The position numbers and the translations under genes are program-made. The notes beneath the pieces are model-generated. The model saw nothing but the letters and a program-made list of their open reading frames with translations, did no database searches and was not told the origin of the DNA. From Candidatus Fukatsuia symbiotica (GTDB lineage Bacteria; Pseudomonadota; Gammaproteobacteria; Enterobacterales; Enterobacteriaceae), in the NCBI RefSeq assembly GCF_003122425.1, contig NZ_CP021659.1, forward strand, positions 806,001 through 870,000: DNA of 64,000 nucleotides, written 5' to 3'. The stretch's first letter is position 1; every line of letters begins with the position of its first letter. Shown piece after piece: positions 29,263 to 41,762 of the stretch.

Positions 29263-31605
29263 TCAAAGAGTGGGGATCGCCGTCCCCCAGTTTTTCCAAC
29301 CTTTAGGTGCTTCGGTATTTAGAAGAAAATGTTGATTAACTTGAGCCTTGGGTGCTAACGGAACCGTAGGGGGCGTGGCAAAAGCAATGCCTCCACGAAT
29401 AAATTGTCCAAAGGTTCCACTCTTTAATACACCACCGGTTAAACCAAATTCCAGGTTATAACCAGAGGCTAACCAAAATACACTATTCTGCCGCACCAAG
29501 TGTTGATATTTGGGGCTGATACATAGCGTAATCTGTACCCTGTCCGACATGCCACCTAGATTGAGTGCCCTGACCGTACCCACTTCTATCCCACGGAACA
29601 GCAACGGCGTCCCAACTTGTAATGACCCTGCTTCTACTGTATCGAGCACGATAATTAAACCTTCGGTAGCCTGGTTTACCGCCCTGGCACGTGCAACGGA
29701 CTCTGATATATAGAGTAGGGGCTTAGCACTTTTATTTGTTGTTATTCCAGCCAGATTATCAAAACTGATAGCACCTTTTAATACTCTGTTAAGTGGCGAG
29801 GCTTGAATATTTAATCCACTGGTGTCAAGTTGTATTTTTGCACCCCCTTCTGTCCAAAAAATACTGTTATCTGTCAATAAGTTACGGTATTGCGGTTGAA
29901 TATACACATCTACTTCAAATTGCTCGGCTTTTGGACGAATATTGACGATTTCTCCGACTTGAAATTTGCGGTACAACACCACCGAGCCAGTTTGTACGTC
30001 TGGCAGGCTATTAGCGACCAAAGTGAGCGTTATTGGTGTAGCACCAAACAAACCCTGCTGTGCTTTAGACACACTGCCATAAAGTAGATATTGTTTCAAT
30101 GGCTTGCCACTGTTGCTGCCCGGTAGTAGAAGTATACCGCCGTCGATCCATTCCTGCGCACTGGCTCCCTCAATATCGATACCGTTAAAGCCAAGTTTGA
30201 CACTAATTCGGCTATTGACCGCAAATTTGCTGTCCTGGTGCACTAAATGGCGATATGCCGCTTCGATTGCCGCAGTAAACATCACCCCTTTATTATTCAA
30301 ACGACGGCTCAATATCTGACCAATTTTAATGCCGTTGAGAGTAATTGGCTGACCGACATCAATGCCATAACTTTGCGGCGCGTTCAATTGTAGCTGTAAC
30401 ACATTAGGTTGTTGTAACAAACTACTGATGCTATCGAGCACAGTAAAATGTTTTTGCAGCTCACCGCCACCCGGGAATAATTCCAAGGTATTACCCGTTA
30501 GGATCTCACTTAATTTTATTTCATTAAAGCTGATACGTGGACTTCTCATTTCAATACGGCTACCACTGCGCATTAAATCAACGACGGAAGGATCAATGGT
30601 GAGTTCGCCTGTGATTTTATTATCTGCTTGCAGCGTAACTGTGGTTAATGTTCCTACCTGTAATCCCTGGTAGATTAGCGGGGTACGCCCTTCATTTAGG
30701 TTATTAGCATTGGGTAAATCCAGTGTAATCGATACCCCACGTTGACTCTGTGCTAAATCATCATAAAGTTGGAACTGTTGGTCCATACCGGCGTTGCTAC
30801 TGTGCGGCGGTGAATCAAAGGCAATAGCACCATTGACTAACGCGCTCATATTTTCCATTTGTACCGATAGGCCATTCAAGCTGAGTGTGCCTTTAAAACC
30901 GGACACATTCCAGAAACGGCTCTCACTTTTGACTAATTTGGCGAAACGGCGATCGATCAGGACATCGATGATAACACCACCGTGCTTTTGATCATTGCCT
31001 TGCTGATAATGGGGCTGTGGTGCAATGTTATAATCGTAAACTTTGCCCACTGGAATTTTACGATAGTAAACCAGCGAGCCTGTATTCAGTGATCCCAGAT
31101 CATCAGCATAAAGATGAACCATCAATTCACCGGTGTTTTGATGGAATTTGGGTTGGGTATCCAATGCAGTAAAATGTGTTTGTAGTTTGCCAGAACCCGG
31201 CATAATACCGATATAATTACCGCCAACTAAAGCATCCAGCCCAGAGACGCCGGCCAAAGAGGCCTTAGGTGTCACCAGCCAGAATTGGGTACCGCTACGT
31301 AACGCGTTTTTCAAGTCATTTTTGATATTGGCCTTGACTTCAATGTTGCTCAGATTTTGATTCAGATTGACAGATTGCACCACGCCAACATCAACCCCCT
31401 GATAACGGATAGGTGTACGTCCGGCGACAATTCCGGCAGCAGACTGGAAATCGATAGTGACTTCTGTACCACGTTGTTGCCAGTTGTTATAAACTAGTCC
31501 ACCCGCGATCAGAAGCGCAATAAAAGGCAATAACCAGAAGGGAGAAATCCGGCTCTTATGCTTAATCTGAGCCTTAATCGGTGTATTCGGCGTTTCCTGT
31601 TGCAT
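29263..31605 (-). CDS. letB: Lipid transport protein LetB (YebT), MCE family, with six MCE domains
   Basis: LetB forms a tunnel of stacked MCE rings across the periplasm for lipid transport. The protein starts [17 protein letters not shown], with a membrane anchor [17 protein letters not shown]. Six MCE repeats can be counted by their G-X-P/S-(I/L/V)-X-Y-(R/Q)-(G/K) cores ([68 protein letters not shown]). E. coli LetB has seven. The gap corresponds to E. coli MCE6: the sequence jumps cleanly from the end of MCE5 ([11 protein letters not shown]) to MCE7. Length 780 versus 877 residues. It overlaps letA by 32 bases. Confidence 0.92.
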   Translation of the reverse strand: MQQETPNTPIKAQIKHKSRISPFWLLPFIALLIAGGLVYNNWQQRGTEVTIDFQSAAGIVAGRTPIRYQGVDVGVVQSVNLNQNLSNIEVKANIKNDLKNALRSGTQFWLVTPKASLAGVSGLDALVGGNYIGIMPGSGKLQTHFTALDTQPKFHQNTGELMVHLYADDLGSLNTGSLVYYRKIPVGKVYDYNIAPQPHYQQGNDQKHGGVIIDVLIDRRFAKLVKSESRFWNVSGFKGTLSLNGLSVQMENMSALVNGAIAFDSPPHSSNAGMDQQFQLYDDLAQSQRGVSITLDLPNANNLNEGRTPLIYQGLQVGTLTTVTLQADNKITGELTIDPSVVDLMRSGSRIEMRSPRISFNEIKLSEILTGNTLELFPGGGELQKHFTVLDSISSLLQQPNVLQLQLNAPQSYGIDVGQPITLNGIKIGQILSRRLNNKGVMFTAAIEAAYRHLVHQDSKFAVNSRISVKLGFNGIDIEGASAQEWIDGGILLLPGSNSGKPLKQYLLYGSVSKAQQGLFGATPITLTLVANSLPDVQTGSVVLYRKFQVGEIVNIRPKAEQFEVDVYIQPQYRNLLTDNSIFWTEGGAKIQLDTSGLNIQASPLNRVLKGAISFDNLAGITTNKSAKPLLYISESVARARAVNQATEGLIIVLDTVEAGSLQVGTPLLFRGIEVGTVRALNLGGMSDRVQITLCISPKYQHLVRQNSVFWLASGYNLEFGLTGGVLKSGTFGQFIRGGIAFATPPTVPLAPKAQVNQHFLLNTEAPKGWKNWGTAIPTL

Positions 31606-32821
31606 GTGCATCCCAAATTAATCGGCTGTCTAGCCACTCAACAGCAAGAATAGTCAAAATAACCGCCGATCCAAAATAAAAAGCAGCAGGTCCCATAGTA
31701 AAAGCAATCAGCTGATCGCGATTAATCAGCGACATCATTAACGCAATAACAAACAAATCGAGCATTGACCAACGACCAATCCAGGTAATCACGCGTAGCA
31801 AGCGTATCCGTGTTCTTAAGCTATGCTGTGTTTTTAGATGAATACTGAGCAATAACGTGACCAATACGATAATTTTGGTCAGTGGCACTAACACACTGGC
31901 GATAAAAACCACCAGTGCAATCGGCACATGACCCGCAGATGCCAACGCAACCACGCCAGAGAAAATAGTATCTTCTACGCGCATTCCATTAACATAGACC
32001 ACTGAGATAGGCAGTAAATTAGCGGGTAGTAATAACACCATCGCGGCAATCAGCGCCGCCCAGGTTTTTTGCAAGCTATGAAGACGACGATGGTGTAGCG
32101 AGGTATGACAGCGTGGGCAGCGGCCACGTTCATCAGGACAGCAGGTATGGTGACATGGCAAACAAATCTCTAAGGTCGTTGCAGATCTGTCAACCTGTCG
32201 CTGAGGGTAGAAGCGTTCCCACAACTGCTCGACATTCAAATGTATTAACGTCAGCAAAGTCAGTAGTGTCAACAATAAATAAGCGATTAGACCCACACCA
32301 GCGGTAATAACTGCAAATTCTTTTATTTTTATACAAGCTATCGCGATACCAACAAGATAGATATCGAGCATGGCCCATTCTTTTAACCGTTCGAGTATCA
32401 GTAATACCGGACGTAAATTGAGGCCAATACGGCGTCCAATCTTTAAATAGAGAATGGAAAATATCAGGACCGCCGGTGCACCAATAGTACAGAAAAAAAC
32501 CATGCCAGCTGTCAGCGGGTCTCCCTGGCGAGATATTTGCCAAATGCCGGTCAGCAAACTGGCATCGATCCAGGTACCGAGCAGACGAATACTGATTAAT
32601 GGTTCGCTAAAAGCGAATGGCATTAATAACAGCATTGTCACCGCCATCGCACTCAAACGTATCAGTGACCAGTCGTGTCCACTGGCTATTTTTGCACGAC
32701 AACGCGGACAATAAGCGCTTTGTTTATTATGCAAAACGGGCAAGCTAAGCAACAGGTCACATTGGCTGCATCGCTGAATGCGTTCTGTGGATAATGGTCG
32801 CTGAATAGCTGCTATTTTCAT
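31574..32821 (-). CDS. letA: Inner-membrane protein LetA (YebS), PqiA family
   Basis: A 415-residue partner of LetB with two PqiA modules, each starting with a zinc-ribbon-like cysteine cluster (CSQC/CPRC and [13 protein letters not shown]) followed by four membrane helices. It is thought to energise or gate lipid transfer into the LetB tunnel. AGAGG precedes the start. It begins 13 bases after guaA, an arrangement not found in E. coli, and overlaps letB. Confidence 0.92.
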   Translation of the reverse strand: MKIAAIQRPLSTERIQRCSQCDLLLSLPVLHNKQSAYCPRCRAKIASGHDWSLIRLSAMAVTMLLLMPFAFSEPLISIRLLGTWIDASLLTGIWQISRQGDPLTAGMVFFCTIGAPAVLIFSILYLKIGRRIGLNLRPVLLILERLKEWAMLDIYLVGIAIACIKIKEFAVITAGVGLIAYLLLTLLTLLTLIHLNVEQLWERFYPQRQVDRSATTLEICLPCHHTCCPDERGRCPRCHTSLHHRRLHSLQKTWAALIAAMVLLLPANLLPISVVYVNGMRVEDTIFSGVVALASAGHVPIALVVFIASVLVPLTKIIVLVTLLLSIHLKTQHSLRTRIRLLRVITWIGRWSMLDLFVIALMMSLINRDQLIAFTMGPAAFYFGSAVILTILAVEWLDSRLIWDAHATGNAEYTD

Positions 32822-32834
32822 AAACCTCTGTCTA

Positions 32835-34415
32835 TCATTCCCACTCTATTGTTGCTGGAGGCTTGCCACTAATATCATATACCACGCGAGAAATACCTTT
32901 GACCTCATTAATGATTCTATTAGAAACGCGACCCAGAAAATCATACGGCAGGTGTGCCCAATGTGCTGTCATAAAATCGATAGTTTCCACCGCTCGCAGA
33001 GAAACGACCCAATCGTATTTGCGTTCATCACCCATCACCCCGACTGAACGTACCGGTAGAAAGACGGTAAATGCCTGGCTGACTTTGTCATATAAATCAG
33101 ATTTATGTAGTTCTTCAATAAAAATAGCATCGGCGCGTCGTAGTAAATCACAGTATTCTTTTTTTACTGAGCCTAGTATGCGAACGCCGAGACCTGGGCC
33201 AGGGAAGGGATGGCGGTATAACATGTTATACGGTAAGCCCAGTGCTAAACCGATTTTACGCACTTCGTCCTTAAAGAGTTCTTTTAGCGGTTCAACCAGA
33301 CCTAATTTCATGTCTTTCGGTAAACCACCGACATTATGATGAGATTTAATAACATGCGCTTTGCCAGCGGCGGACGCTGCAGATTCGATAACATCAGGGT
33401 AGATAGTGCCCTGTGCTAACCATTTGACGCCTTGTTGTTTACTGGCCTGTTTATCAAACACTTCAACAAACACCCGTCCGATAGTCTTACGTTTTTCTTC
33501 GGGATCATCAATGCCAGACAACGCCTCTAGAAAAAGATCTTCTGCGGCAATAGGGATAATATTAAGGCCAAATTGATCGCCAAACATTGCCAGTACTTGC
33601 TCTGCTTCTCCTAGACGCAACAGACCGTTATCAATAAAAACACAAGTTAGGCGTTTACCAATCGCGCGGTGCAGCAACATGGCCGTCACCGATGAATCAA
33701 CACCACCGGATAAACCCAGGATAACCTGGTCATCCCCAATTTTCTTACGCAGCTTTTCTACTGTATTTTCAATGATATTAGCAGGTGTCCATAACGCTGC
33801 ACAATGACAGATGTGCAGCAAAAAATGCTTCAGCAGGTGCTGCCCTTGCGTGGTGTGTGTGACTTCTGGATGAAATTGTACGCCATAAAAATGTTTTGTC
33901 TCATTGGCGATAATGGCAAAGGGACAGCTATCCGTACTGGCTACAGTGACAAAGTCTGGCGGAGTCGCGATCACTTTATCTCCATGGCTCATCCAAACAT
34001 CCAGTAATGGATCGCCGGCAGGGTTGCGGGCATCCTGAAGATTATCGGTCAAAGCACACTTTGTTTTAATTTCAACTTGAGCATACCCAAATTCACGTTG
34101 TTCGGAACCTGCTACTTTTCCGCCCAATTGTAACGCCATCGTTTGCATGCCATAGCATATACCTAATACGGGAACACCTGCGGTGAATACGTAGTCTGGT
34201 GCGCGTGGGCTGTTATCTTCAGTCGTGCTCTTTGGGCTGCCAGAGAGAATGATACCGCTTGGCTGAAATCTACGGATTTTTTCTTCAGTTACGTCCCACG
34301 CCCATAGCTCACAATAAACACCAATCTCACGCACTCGACGTGCCACCAGTTGAGTATATTGAGAACCAAAATCAAGAATAAGAATGCGATGCTGCTGGTG
34401 GATATTTTTTGTCAT
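32835..34415 (-). CDS. guaA: GMP synthase (glutamine-hydrolysing)
   Basis: GuaA converts XMP to GMP. The start [17 protein letters not shown] matches E. coli; an ATG five codons earlier is less likely. Class I amidotransferase domain with nucleophile in [10 protein letters not shown] and FHPEVTH; ATP-pyrophosphatase with [11 protein letters not shown]; dimerisation domain ending [12 protein letters not shown]. Full length at 526 residues. It follows guaB by 17 bases. Confidence 0.96.
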   Translation of the reverse strand: MTKNIHQQHRILILDFGSQYTQLVARRVREIGVYCELWAWDVTEEKIRRFQPSGIILSGSPKSTTEDNSPRAPDYVFTAGVPVLGICYGMQTMALQLGGKVAGSEQREFGYAQVEIKTKCALTDNLQDARNPAGDPLLDVWMSHGDKVIATPPDFVTVASTDSCPFAIIANETKHFYGVQFHPEVTHTTQGQHLLKHFLLHICHCAALWTPANIIENTVEKLRKKIGDDQVILGLSGGVDSSVTAMLLHRAIGKRLTCVFIDNGLLRLGEAEQVLAMFGDQFGLNIIPIAAEDLFLEALSGIDDPEEKRKTIGRVFVEVFDKQASKQQGVKWLAQGTIYPDVIESAASAAGKAHVIKSHHNVGGLPKDMKLGLVEPLKELFKDEVRKIGLALGLPYNMLYRHPFPGPGLGVRILGSVKKEYCDLLRRADAIFIEELHKSDLYDKVSQAFTVFLPVRSVGVMGDERKYDWVVSLRAVETIDFMTAHWAHLPYDFLGRVSNRIINEVKGISRVVYDISGKPPATIEWE

Positions 34416-34432
34416 TTTGCTGTATTCCAAAA

Positions 34433-35902
34433 TTAGCCCATACGGTAATTAGGTGATTCTTTGGTAATAGTCACATCGTGTACGTGGCTTTCCTGAATAC
34501 CTGCCCCGCTAATACGGACGAATTTCGCTTTGGTACGTAATTCAACGATGGTCGCGCAACCGGTTAGCCCCATACATGAACGTAGCCCTCCCATTTGTTG
34601 GTGAACGATCTCTTTCAGTAAACCTTTGTAGGCAACACGCCCTTCAATGCCTTCGGGTACCAGTTTGTCTGCTGCGTTGTCAGTTTGGAAGTAACGATCG
34701 GATGACCCCTTAGACATCGCTCCCAGTGATCCCATACCACGATAAGATTTGAATGAGCGCCCTTGATACAACTCGATTTCACCCGGTGATTCTTCTGTTC
34801 CTGCGAGCATTGATCCCACCATCACACAGGATGCCCCGGCAGCAATCGCTTTGGCAATATCACCAGAGAAACGAATACTACCATCGGCGATAACCGGGAT
34901 GTCTCTTTCCGCCAGTGCATCCACTACGTCAGAAACGGCGGTAATCTGTGGCACGCCTACGCCGGTTACGATTCGAGTGGTACAAATTGATCCGGGGCCA
35001 ATACCGACTTTCACTGCATTAACACCCGCCTCGGCTAGTGCTATCGCACCGGCTGCGGTCGCGACATTACCGCCGATAATTTGCAAATCAGGGTATTTAG
35101 CACGTGTTTCACTGATACGCTGTAGTACGCCTGCTGAATGACCGTGGGAAGAATCGATCAATAAAATATCAATACCTGCCGCCACTAGCGCATCAATTCG
35201 CTTTTCATTATCACTACTGACAGCAGCACCGACAGCAGCACCAACACGCAAGCGTCCCCGTTCATCTTTACAGGCATTCGGCTTACGTTCCGCTTTTTGG
35301 AAATCTTTGACGGTGATCATACCGAGCAGATGAAAGTTTTCATCCACAACCAAGGCTTTTTCCACCCGTTTTTCATGCATTTTTTGCAAAACAACTTCAC
35401 GTGCTTCATCTTCCTTAACGGTGACCAGGCGTTCTTTTGGCGTCATGACTGCTGTGACGGGTTGATCTAAATCGGTAACAAAACGGACATCACGTCCAGT
35501 GATAATGCCTACCAGCTCACGATCTTTAGTGACCACGGGATAACCGGCAAAACCGTTACGGTCGGTTCGTTCTTTTACTTGACGCAGGGTGGTTGTTGGG
35601 GTGACGGTTTGCGGTTCAGTGACCACACCGCTTTCGTGTTTTTTCACGTGGCGGACTTCTTCAGCCTGCCGTTCAATAGACATATTTTTATGGATAAAGC
35701 CCAAACCGCCTTCTTGTGCTAATGCAATGGCGAGACGAGACTCGGTGACGGTATCCATAGCCGCGGAGAGCATAGGAATATTCAATTGGATGGTTTGGGT
35801 TAGCTGAGTCTCAAGCTTCGCGTTATTAGGTAAAACAGTCGAATGGGCGGGAACCAGGAGAAGGTCATCAAAGGTTAGTGCTTCTTTCAAAATACGCAAC
35901 AT
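34433..35902 (-). CDS. guaB: IMP dehydrogenase
   Basis: GuaB oxidises IMP to XMP, the committed step of GMP synthesis. The start [21 protein letters not shown] gives 489 residues, the family length; a much longer open frame upstream is not needed. Catalytic-loop Cys in [13 protein letters not shown], two CBS domains around residues 95-200, and the [10 protein letters not shown] flap are intact. The gene is divergent from pdxB, with 221 bases between starts. Confidence 0.96.
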   Translation of the reverse strand: MLRILKEALTFDDLLLVPAHSTVLPNNAKLETQLTQTIQLNIPMLSAAMDTVTESRLAIALAQEGGLGFIHKNMSIERQAEEVRHVKKHESGVVTEPQTVTPTTTLRQVKERTDRNGFAGYPVVTKDRELVGIITGRDVRFVTDLDQPVTAVMTPKERLVTVKEDEAREVVLQKMHEKRVEKALVVDENFHLLGMITVKDFQKAERKPNACKDERGRLRVGAAVGAAVSSDNEKRIDALVAAGIDILLIDSSHGHSAGVLQRISETRAKYPDLQIIGGNVATAAGAIALAEAGVNAVKVGIGPGSICTTRIVTGVGVPQITAVSDVVDALAERDIPVIADGSIRFSGDIAKAIAAGASCVMVGSMLAGTEESPGEIELYQGRSFKSYRGMGSLGAMSKGSSDRYFQTDNAADKLVPEGIEGRVAYKGLLKEIVHQQMGGLRSCMGLTGCATIVELRTKAKFVRISGAGIQESHVHDVTITKESPNYRMG

Positions 35903-36123
35903 GGGCAATATCTCACCAGAGTGGAGGTAGAAAAGACAAAATATTGCCGTGGCATTATACAGAGCGTCACCTGTTGCCTCCAGCATTTTTATATAATTTT
36001 TTACGGATCCCAAAATAAGGCTGTGCTGTGGAGTTTAGTAGGACGATTGGGTTTCCGCTCATGGCGTGGCAAAATGGTTTCCCCGTTATCTATCGAGCAA
36101 GCAGTATCTTGTTGGAGCATAAA

Positions 36124-37251
36124 GTGAAAATTGTAGTTGATGAAAATATGCCATATGCAAAACCCTTGTTTCAGCGCATGGGTGTTGTTGAGACTGTGCC
36201 CGGTCGTCCGATACCACAATCAGCATTGGTTGACGCTGATGCTTTGATGGTACGTTCAGTGACGACAGTCAATGCGGAACTACTGCAGAACACCAAGATC
36301 CAATTTGTTGGAACTGCCACTGCCGGTACGGATCATGTGGATGAGAGTTGGTTACATCAGCAAGAGATCCACTTTGCCTCTGCACCAGGTTGTAATGCTA
36401 TTGCAGTGGTAGAATACGTTTTCTCTGCGCTCATGGCACTGGCGGAGCGTGATGGTTTCGCATTACGAGATAAAACGGTCGGTATTATCGGTGTTGGCAA
36501 TGTGGGATCGCGGTTGAATGCACGCCTCAATGCATGGGGTGTTACTACCTTATTGTGTGATCCACCACGTGCTGATCGTGGAGATAAGGGAACGTTCCTA
36601 CCACTAGAAAAACTGGTGTGTGAAGCCGATATACTTACCTTTCATACTCCGTTGCATAAAGATGGCGCTTACCGTAGCCTGCACCTGGTTGATCACGAGT
36701 TGTTGGCAGCACTACCGGATAACCGTATTTTGATTAACAGCTGTCGTGGTGCTGTAGTAGATAACAATGCACTGTTACAGGCCTTACAAAAAGGTAAAAA
36801 ACTCAGTGTGGTCTTGGATGTTTGGGAAAATGAGCCGCAACTTTCCTTACCCTTGCTAGCCCGAGTAGATATCGGTACACCTCACATTGCCGGTTACACT
36901 TTGGAAGGTAAGACCCGAGGAACCACGCAACTTTTCGAAGCCTTTAGCCATTATTGTGGTCAGGCCCAGTCGATTGCCTTGACCTCTTTATTACCGCCCG
37001 CAAAGCTGAATCTGCTACGGCTTCATGCGGTATTGGATGAAAGCAAATTAAGACGATTAATGCACTTAGTGTATGATGTGCGCCTTGACGATAGTGCTTT
37101 GTGCCGCATAACGGGGGACGTTTCTCAGTTTGATAGCTTACGAAAACACTATCAGGAGCGACGGGAATGGTCATCTCTCTGTGTGCAGTGTGACGACGCT
37201 GCTAGCGCTGACCTTTTGCAACGACTGGGTTTTAATACTCAACTGGAATAA
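36124..37251 (+). CDS. pdxB: Erythronate-4-phosphate dehydrogenase PdxB
   Basis: PdxB acts in pyridoxal-phosphate synthesis. The start is GTG at 36124: GGAG lies 7 bases upstream and the protein then begins [16 protein letters not shown] like E. coli PdxB (375 versus 378 residues); the longer frame from 36028 would add an unrelated extension. NAD-binding GVGNVGSRL, substrate-loop [10 protein letters not shown] and [14 protein letters not shown] are intact. truA starts 11 bases downstream; the usg gene that lies between them in E. coli is absent. Confidence 0.94.
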   Translation: MKIVVDENMPYAKPLFQRMGVVETVPGRPIPQSALVDADALMVRSVTTVNAELLQNTKIQFVGTATAGTDHVDESWLHQQEIHFASAPGCNAIAVVEYVFSALMALAERDGFALRDKTVGIIGVGNVGSRLNARLNAWGVTTLLCDPPRADRGDKGTFLPLEKLVCEADILTFHTPLHKDGAYRSLHLVDHELLAALPDNRILINSCRGAVVDNNALLQALQKGKKLSVVLDVWENEPQLSLPLLARVDIGTPHIAGYTLEGKTRGTTQLFEAFSHYCGQAQSIALTSLLPPAKLNLLRLHAVLDESKLRRLMHLVYDVRLDDSALCRITGDVSQFDSLRKHYQERREWSSLCVQCDDAASADLLQRLGFNTQLE

Positions 37252-37262
37252 TTTTAAGCAAC

Positions 37263-38057
37263 ATGTCTAAGCACTATAATATTGCCTTGGGAATTGAATA
37301 TAATGGCAACGGCTATCATGGTTGGCAACGCCAAAAACAGAGTGCCAGCATACAGGGTTGTCTTGAGGCGGCTTTATCCAAGATCGCTGATCAATCAATA
37401 AACGTATTTTGTGCTGGGCGCACTGATGCAGGTGTCCATGCTACAGGTCAAGTGGTTCATTTTGTCACTACGACTTCACGTGAAGAATCTGCCTGGACGA
37501 TAGGAACTAATACGCATCTGCCTGCAGATATTACCGTTCGCTGGATGAAAACTGTCACTGAAGATTTTCATGCCCGTTTTAGTGCCAACGCTCGACGTTA
37601 TCATTATATTATTTTTAATCATCGCTATCGTCCCGCTATTCTTGCGCACGGGGTTACCCATTACCCGAAATCACTCGATGCACAAAAAATGGCACGCGCA
37701 GCACAATATCTGTTGGGAGAGCATGATTTCACCTCATTTAGAGCGTTACAATGCCAAGCGAAAACTGCGCGACGGGAGGTGAAACATGTCATAGTAAGTC
37801 GCTATGGTGATTATATTATGATAGATATCAAAGCTAACGCGTTTTTACATCATATGGTGCGTAATATCGTTGGTAGTTTAATAGAAATTGGTGTGGGTCA
37901 TAAAAATGAGAATTGGTTAGCACAGCTACTCATGTTAAAAGATCGTACCCAAGCTGCCGCGACGGCAAAAGCAAATGGCCTGTATTTAGTGGGTGTTGAT
38001 TATCCAACGAGATTTGCGTTGCCACAAAGCACATCAGTACCCTTTTTTTATGGCTAA
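37263..38057 (+). CDS. truA: tRNA pseudouridine(38-40) synthase TruA
   Basis: TruA makes pseudouridine at tRNA positions 38-40. 264 residues, with catalytic Asp55 in GRTDAGVHA, the conserved RRYHYIIFN segment and the [15 protein letters not shown] motif. It directly follows pdxB. A MITE-A copy separates it from dedA. Confidence 0.95.
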   Translation: MSKHYNIALGIEYNGNGYHGWQRQKQSASIQGCLEAALSKIADQSINVFCAGRTDAGVHATGQVVHFVTTTSREESAWTIGTNTHLPADITVRWMKTVTEDFHARFSANARRYHYIIFNHRYRPAILAHGVTHYPKSLDAQKMARAAQYLLGEHDFTSFRALQCQAKTARREVKHVIVSRYGDYIMIDIKANAFLHHMVRNIVGSLIEIGVGHKNENWLAQLLMLKDRTQAAATAKANGLYLVGVDYPTRFALPQSTSVPFFYG

Positions 38058-38078
38058 CGGTAGCGATAATTGATTCAT

Positions 38079-38222
38079 TAGACTTCTTGAAAACCGGCGT
38101 TCGTTATGTGAAGTTAAGGCGCTGGTGCACTACAACCTTCGTTAATATACGAGTACATGAAGATTGCGAGCACCAGGTAACGCCGAATTCATACCACGCA
38201 GTAGATTATGCAAGAGGTCTAT
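38079..38222 (-). repeat. MITE-A copy between truA and dedA
   Basis: Inverted relative to most copies. The core (reverse) reads GAATTCGGCGTTACCTGG and GTGCTCGCAATC. Arms are AGACTTCTTGAAAACC and (inverted) AGACCTCTTGCATAATC, so this copy has lost part of the arm symmetry. It lies 22 bases after truA. Confidence 0.82.
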
Positions 38223-38255
38223 TCGACGAGCGTTTATTTAACCTGAGAGTAGCAC

Positions 38256-38932
38256 ATGGAATTTATAGGCTTAGTGATCAATTTTATTTTACATATTGAT
38301 GTCCATCTGGCGGAGCTAGTGACGCAATACGGCCTTTGGGTCTACGCTATACTTTTTTTGATCCTGTTTTGTGAAACCGGCCTGGTAGTGACACCTTTTC
38401 TGCCGGGGACTCATTATTGTTTGCCGCTGGCGCGCTGGCGACACTGCCTTCTAATGATTTGAATGTCCATCTGATGGTTGCTTTGATGGTCATTGCGGCT
38501 ATTGCAGGTGATGCACTCAACTACACTATTGGTCATTTATTCGGCAAAAAACTTTTCAGTGACCCCCATTCCAAACTATTTCGCCAGGCTTACCTGGATA
38601 AAACCCATGATTTTTATAAAAAATACGGTGGGAAAACCATCATTTTGGCACGTTTTGCGCCTATAATTCGTACGTTTGCTCCTTTTGTCGCCGGAATGGG
38701 CAAAATGTCCTATCGTCGCTTTACTGCCTACAACCTGATTGGGGCGCTAGTATGGGTGCTGTCATTTACCTATGCTGGTTATCTTTTTGGTCATTTGCCG
38801 ATAGTACAGAAAAATCTTAAGTTATTAATTGTTATGATTATTGTGTTTTCAATTCTGCCGGCGGTGCTTGAAATTTATCGACATCGGCGTGCAGCAATAC
38901 ATCAAAAAAATAAACCTTTTGCGAAACCGTAG
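38256..38932 (+). pseudogene. dedA: DedA family inner-membrane protein, frameshifted
   Basis: A polytopic membrane protein of the DedA/VTT family, linked to membrane homeostasis and undecaprenyl or phospholipid flipping. The first frame reads [21 protein letters not shown] to TPFLPG; the second runs from [17 protein letters not shown] to the end, with the family motif [23 protein letters not shown]. The G run at 38405-38408 is one base short; restoring it gives the expected [13 protein letters not shown]. The full protein is ~225 residues. Confidence 0.92.
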
Positions 38933-38997
38933 CTTGTGCTGTGAAACCGGTACGCCCGGAGCGGTTTTATAAGCAATATTGTGATAGGAAATTAACG

Positions 38998-39903
38998 ATG
39001 AGCTGGATTGAACGAATTCTTACTAATAAAATTGCATTCTCCCGTAAAGCGAATATTCCTGAAGGGGTATGGACCAAATGCAGCGGTTGCGAGAAAGTTC
39101 TCTACCGTATCGAATTGACGCATAATCTGGAAGTTTGTCCTAATTGTAATCATCATATGCGTATTTCCGCACGTGTGCGTTTACTCGCCTTCCTGGACAA
39201 AGATAGCGATATGATAGAGCTGGGAGAAGAACTGACGCCAAAGGATACTTTAAAATTCAAAGATATTAAAAAATACAGTGACAGATATACTGCGGCACAA
39301 AAAGCAACCAATGAGAAAGATGCTCTCGTCGTCATGAAAGGAACCTTGTTTACTATGCCTCTCGTGGCGGCCTGTTTTGAGTTCTCTTTTATGGGAGGGT
39401 CGATGGGATCTGTCGTTGGAGCACGTTTTGTGCGCGCGGTTGAACAGGCGTTGCAAGATCACTGCCCATTAGTCTGTTTTTCTTCCAGTGGTGGCGCACG
39501 TATGCAAGAAGCGTTGATGTCACTGATGCAAATGGCAAAGACCAGCGCCGCGCTGGCCAAAATGCAAGAAGCGGGCCTGCCGTATATTTCGGTACTGACC
39601 GATCCAACGATGGGAGGCGTTTCTGCTAGTCTGGGAATGCTAGGTGATATTAATATCGCGGAGCCAAAAGCACTGATCGGTTTTGCTGGCCCCAGGGTGA
39701 TTGAACAAACAGTAAGAGAAGTATTACCCTCTGGTTTTCAACGCAGCGAATTTTTGATCGAAACAGGGGCGATTGATATGATCGTGCATCGCCTGCAAAT
39801 GCGCCAAACCCTGGCAAGTCTCCTATCTAAACTTACTCATCAACCGCAGCCAGTCATCACTGCCGCTAACGTTGAACAGCTTGCAGTGATGCCAAATGAA
39901 TAA
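38998..39903 (+). CDS. accD: Acetyl-CoA carboxylase carboxyltransferase subunit beta
   Basis: AccD pairs with AccA in malonyl-CoA formation. The start [11 protein letters not shown] follows GGAAATTAAC; 301 residues (E. coli 304). The N-terminal zinc finger (CSGC/CPNC) and crotonase-fold motifs [11 protein letters not shown] and SSGGARMQE are intact. It overlaps folC by 8 bases, as expected for accD-folC-dedD-cvpA-purF. Confidence 0.95.
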   Translation: MSWIERILTNKIAFSRKANIPEGVWTKCSGCEKVLYRIELTHNLEVCPNCNHHMRISARVRLLAFLDKDSDMIELGEELTPKDTLKFKDIKKYSDRYTAAQKATNEKDALVVMKGTLFTMPLVAACFEFSFMGGSMGSVVGARFVRAVEQALQDHCPLVCFSSSGGARMQEALMSLMQMAKTSAALAKMQEAGLPYISVLTDPTMGGVSASLGMLGDINIAEPKALIGFAGPRVIEQTVREVLPSGFQRSEFLIETGAIDMIVHRLQMRQTLASLLSKLTHQPQPVITAANVEQLAVMPNE

Positions 39904-41176
39904 TCCTCCTCCTCTCCCTCAGCCGACTTCTTCTCTGGCAACCTGGTTGTCCTATGTAGGATCATTGCACCATCAGGAGATTGATTTAGGCCTGGAACGC
40001 ATCAAAAAGGTTGCCGAACGTATCGATCTGCTAAAGCCTGCAACTCATGTATTCACTATCGCGGGTACCAACGGTAAGGGTACAACCTGCTGCGTATTGG
40101 AGAAGATTCTACTTGCTGCAGGTTTACGGGTAGGAGTCTACAGTTCACCGCATCTTTTACGTTACACCGAGCGTGTGCGTATTCAGGGGCGGGAACTCAG
40201 TGAAACAGCACACTGTTACTCTTTCGCTGAGATTGAAGCGGCACGCGGTGATATTTCATTGACTTATTTTGAATTTGGCACTTTGTCAGCGTTGCATCTG
40301 TTTAAACAGGCAGCACTTGATGTCGTTATCCTAGAAGTTGGACTTGGCGGACGTTTAGACGCCACCAATATTATTGATTCCGACGTCGCTGCGATCACCA
40401 GTATCGGTCTTGATCATACTGATCGGTTAGGCACTGATCGAGAAAGTATTGCGCGTGAGAAATCGGGGATATTCCGCCGCGATAAACCGGCAATAGTGGG
40501 TGAACCTGATAGGCTTCATTCCATTGAGACAGTTGCCACAACGTTAGGGGCTAGGCTTTATCGCTATCATGACGCTTGGCAATTTAGCCAACAGGATAAC
40601 GGTTGGTGCTGGCAGAGTGGCTCATACCGATTAGCCAATTTGCCTTTGCCCAAAGTACCCCTACAAAATGCCGCGACGGCATTGGCGGTACTGCATTATT
40701 CTACTTTTTCGATCAGTGAGTTAGCTATTCATCAAGGTTTGCAGGCCGCTTATTTGCCAGGGCGTTTTCAGATCGTCAGTGAACAACCCATGTTGATCCT
40801 GGATGTTGCCCATAATCCTCATGCAGCTGCTTATCTGGCTCGACGGCTTGCTCAGTTGCCAGAACGATTAGGTAAAGTACGTGCTGTTGTGGCGATGCTA
40901 GCTGATAAAGATATTGCGGCGACCCTCGCTTGCTTATCTCAACAAGTCGATAAATGGTACTGTGCATCATTAACCGATCTGCGCGGTGCATCCGTGGAAT
41001 GGTTAGCACAACATTTACCAGAGCAACGTGCAAATCAAGATGTGCCTTGTTTATTTGCTGATGTTACCCATGCCTGGCATCAGGCAATGCAGGATGCAGA
41101 TCCACAGGATGTCATTATTGTCTGCGGATCCTTTCACACTGTTGCTTATGTCATGACAGCGTTAAAAACGGTTTAA
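39896..41176 (+). CDS. folC: Dihydrofolate synthase / folylpolyglutamate synthase
   Basis: FolC adds glutamates to dihydropteroate and folates. 426 residues (E. coli 422). ATP-binding GTNGKGTTC, the [11 protein letters not shown] segment, [11 protein letters not shown], and C-terminal [10 protein letters not shown] are present. Its start lies inside the accD end (ATGAATAA). dedD follows after 76 bases. Confidence 0.95.
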   Translation: MNNPPPLPQPTSSLATWLSYVGSLHHQEIDLGLERIKKVAERIDLLKPATHVFTIAGTNGKGTTCCVLEKILLAAGLRVGVYSSPHLLRYTERVRIQGRELSETAHCYSFAEIEAARGDISLTYFEFGTLSALHLFKQAALDVVILEVGLGGRLDATNIIDSDVAAITSIGLDHTDRLGTDRESIAREKSGIFRRDKPAIVGEPDRLHSIETVATTLGARLYRYHDAWQFSQQDNGWCWQSGSYRLANLPLPKVPLQNAATALAVLHYSTFSISELAIHQGLQAAYLPGRFQIVSEQPMLILDVAHNPHAAAYLARRLAQLPERLGKVRAVVAMLADKDIAATLACLSQQVDKWYCASLTDLRGASVEWLAQHLPEQRANQDVPCLFADVTHAWHQAMQDADPQDVIIVCGSFHTVAYVMTALKTV

Positions 41177-41252
41177 TGGCCGTCGTCATCAAAATTGGTA
41201 ATTTATCGAACACAACAGGCGGTAAACACTTTTTTAGCTGTGAGGGGGGTGA

Positions 41253-41762
41253 GTGGCAAGTCAATTTCAGAACCGTTTGGTTGGTACTGTCATTTTGGTC
41301 GCTGTGGGGATCACAGTACTGCCGATGTTATTTGACGGTAAAAAGAAGCATTACGAGGATCAATTTGCCGCTATTCCACTGGTATCCAGACCCGGTGATC
41401 CCGAAGAAATCGATGTGGGAATGCCGCTTAACCAATCCTTACCGGTGCAACCACCGGAGGGTGCCGCCAACGCCGCCAAACTGCAACGGGAGGAGAAATC
41501 AGAGCGAGGTGCCGCTTATGTGGTGCAATTGGGTGCCTTGAAGAACGCCGCTAATGTCAACGAAATTGTCGCGAAATTACGCTTATCGGGCTATCACGTC
41601 TATACCTTGCCACCTACACCGGTGAACGGTCAAATAACCCGTATTATGGTAGAGGTAAATAATTCGAAACAGAAATTACAGGCAGCGCTACCTGAGCTTA
41701 ATGCGCTTAGTGGCCTCAACGGCCAGGTAAAAGCATTGGAGTCTTATCATGGTCTGGATTGA
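41253..41762 (+). CDS. dedD: SPOR-domain cell-division protein DedD, short form
   Basis: Starts at GTG after a GGGGGGTGA stretch and reads MASQFQNRLVGTVILVAVGI, the conserved membrane anchor. The C-terminal SPOR domain (AAYVVQLGALKNAANVNEIV) binds denuded septal peptidoglycan. At 169 residues it is about 50 shorter than E. coli DedD; the loss is the Pro/Glu-rich linker between anchor and SPOR domain. It overlaps cvpA by 14 bases. Confidence 0.92.
   Translation: MASQFQNRLVGTVILVAVGITVLPMLFDGKKKHYEDQFAAIPLVSRPGDPEEIDVGMPLNQSLPVQPPEGAANAAKLQREEKSERGAAYVVQLGALKNAANVNEIVAKLRLSGYHVYTLPPTPVNGQITRIMVEVNNSKQKLQAALPELNALSGLNGQVKALESYHGLD

Noticed and set aside
34851-35141. Plus-strand ORF inside guaB
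   Set aside because: Antisense shadow of a well-conserved gene, without ribosome-binding site or recognisable domain.
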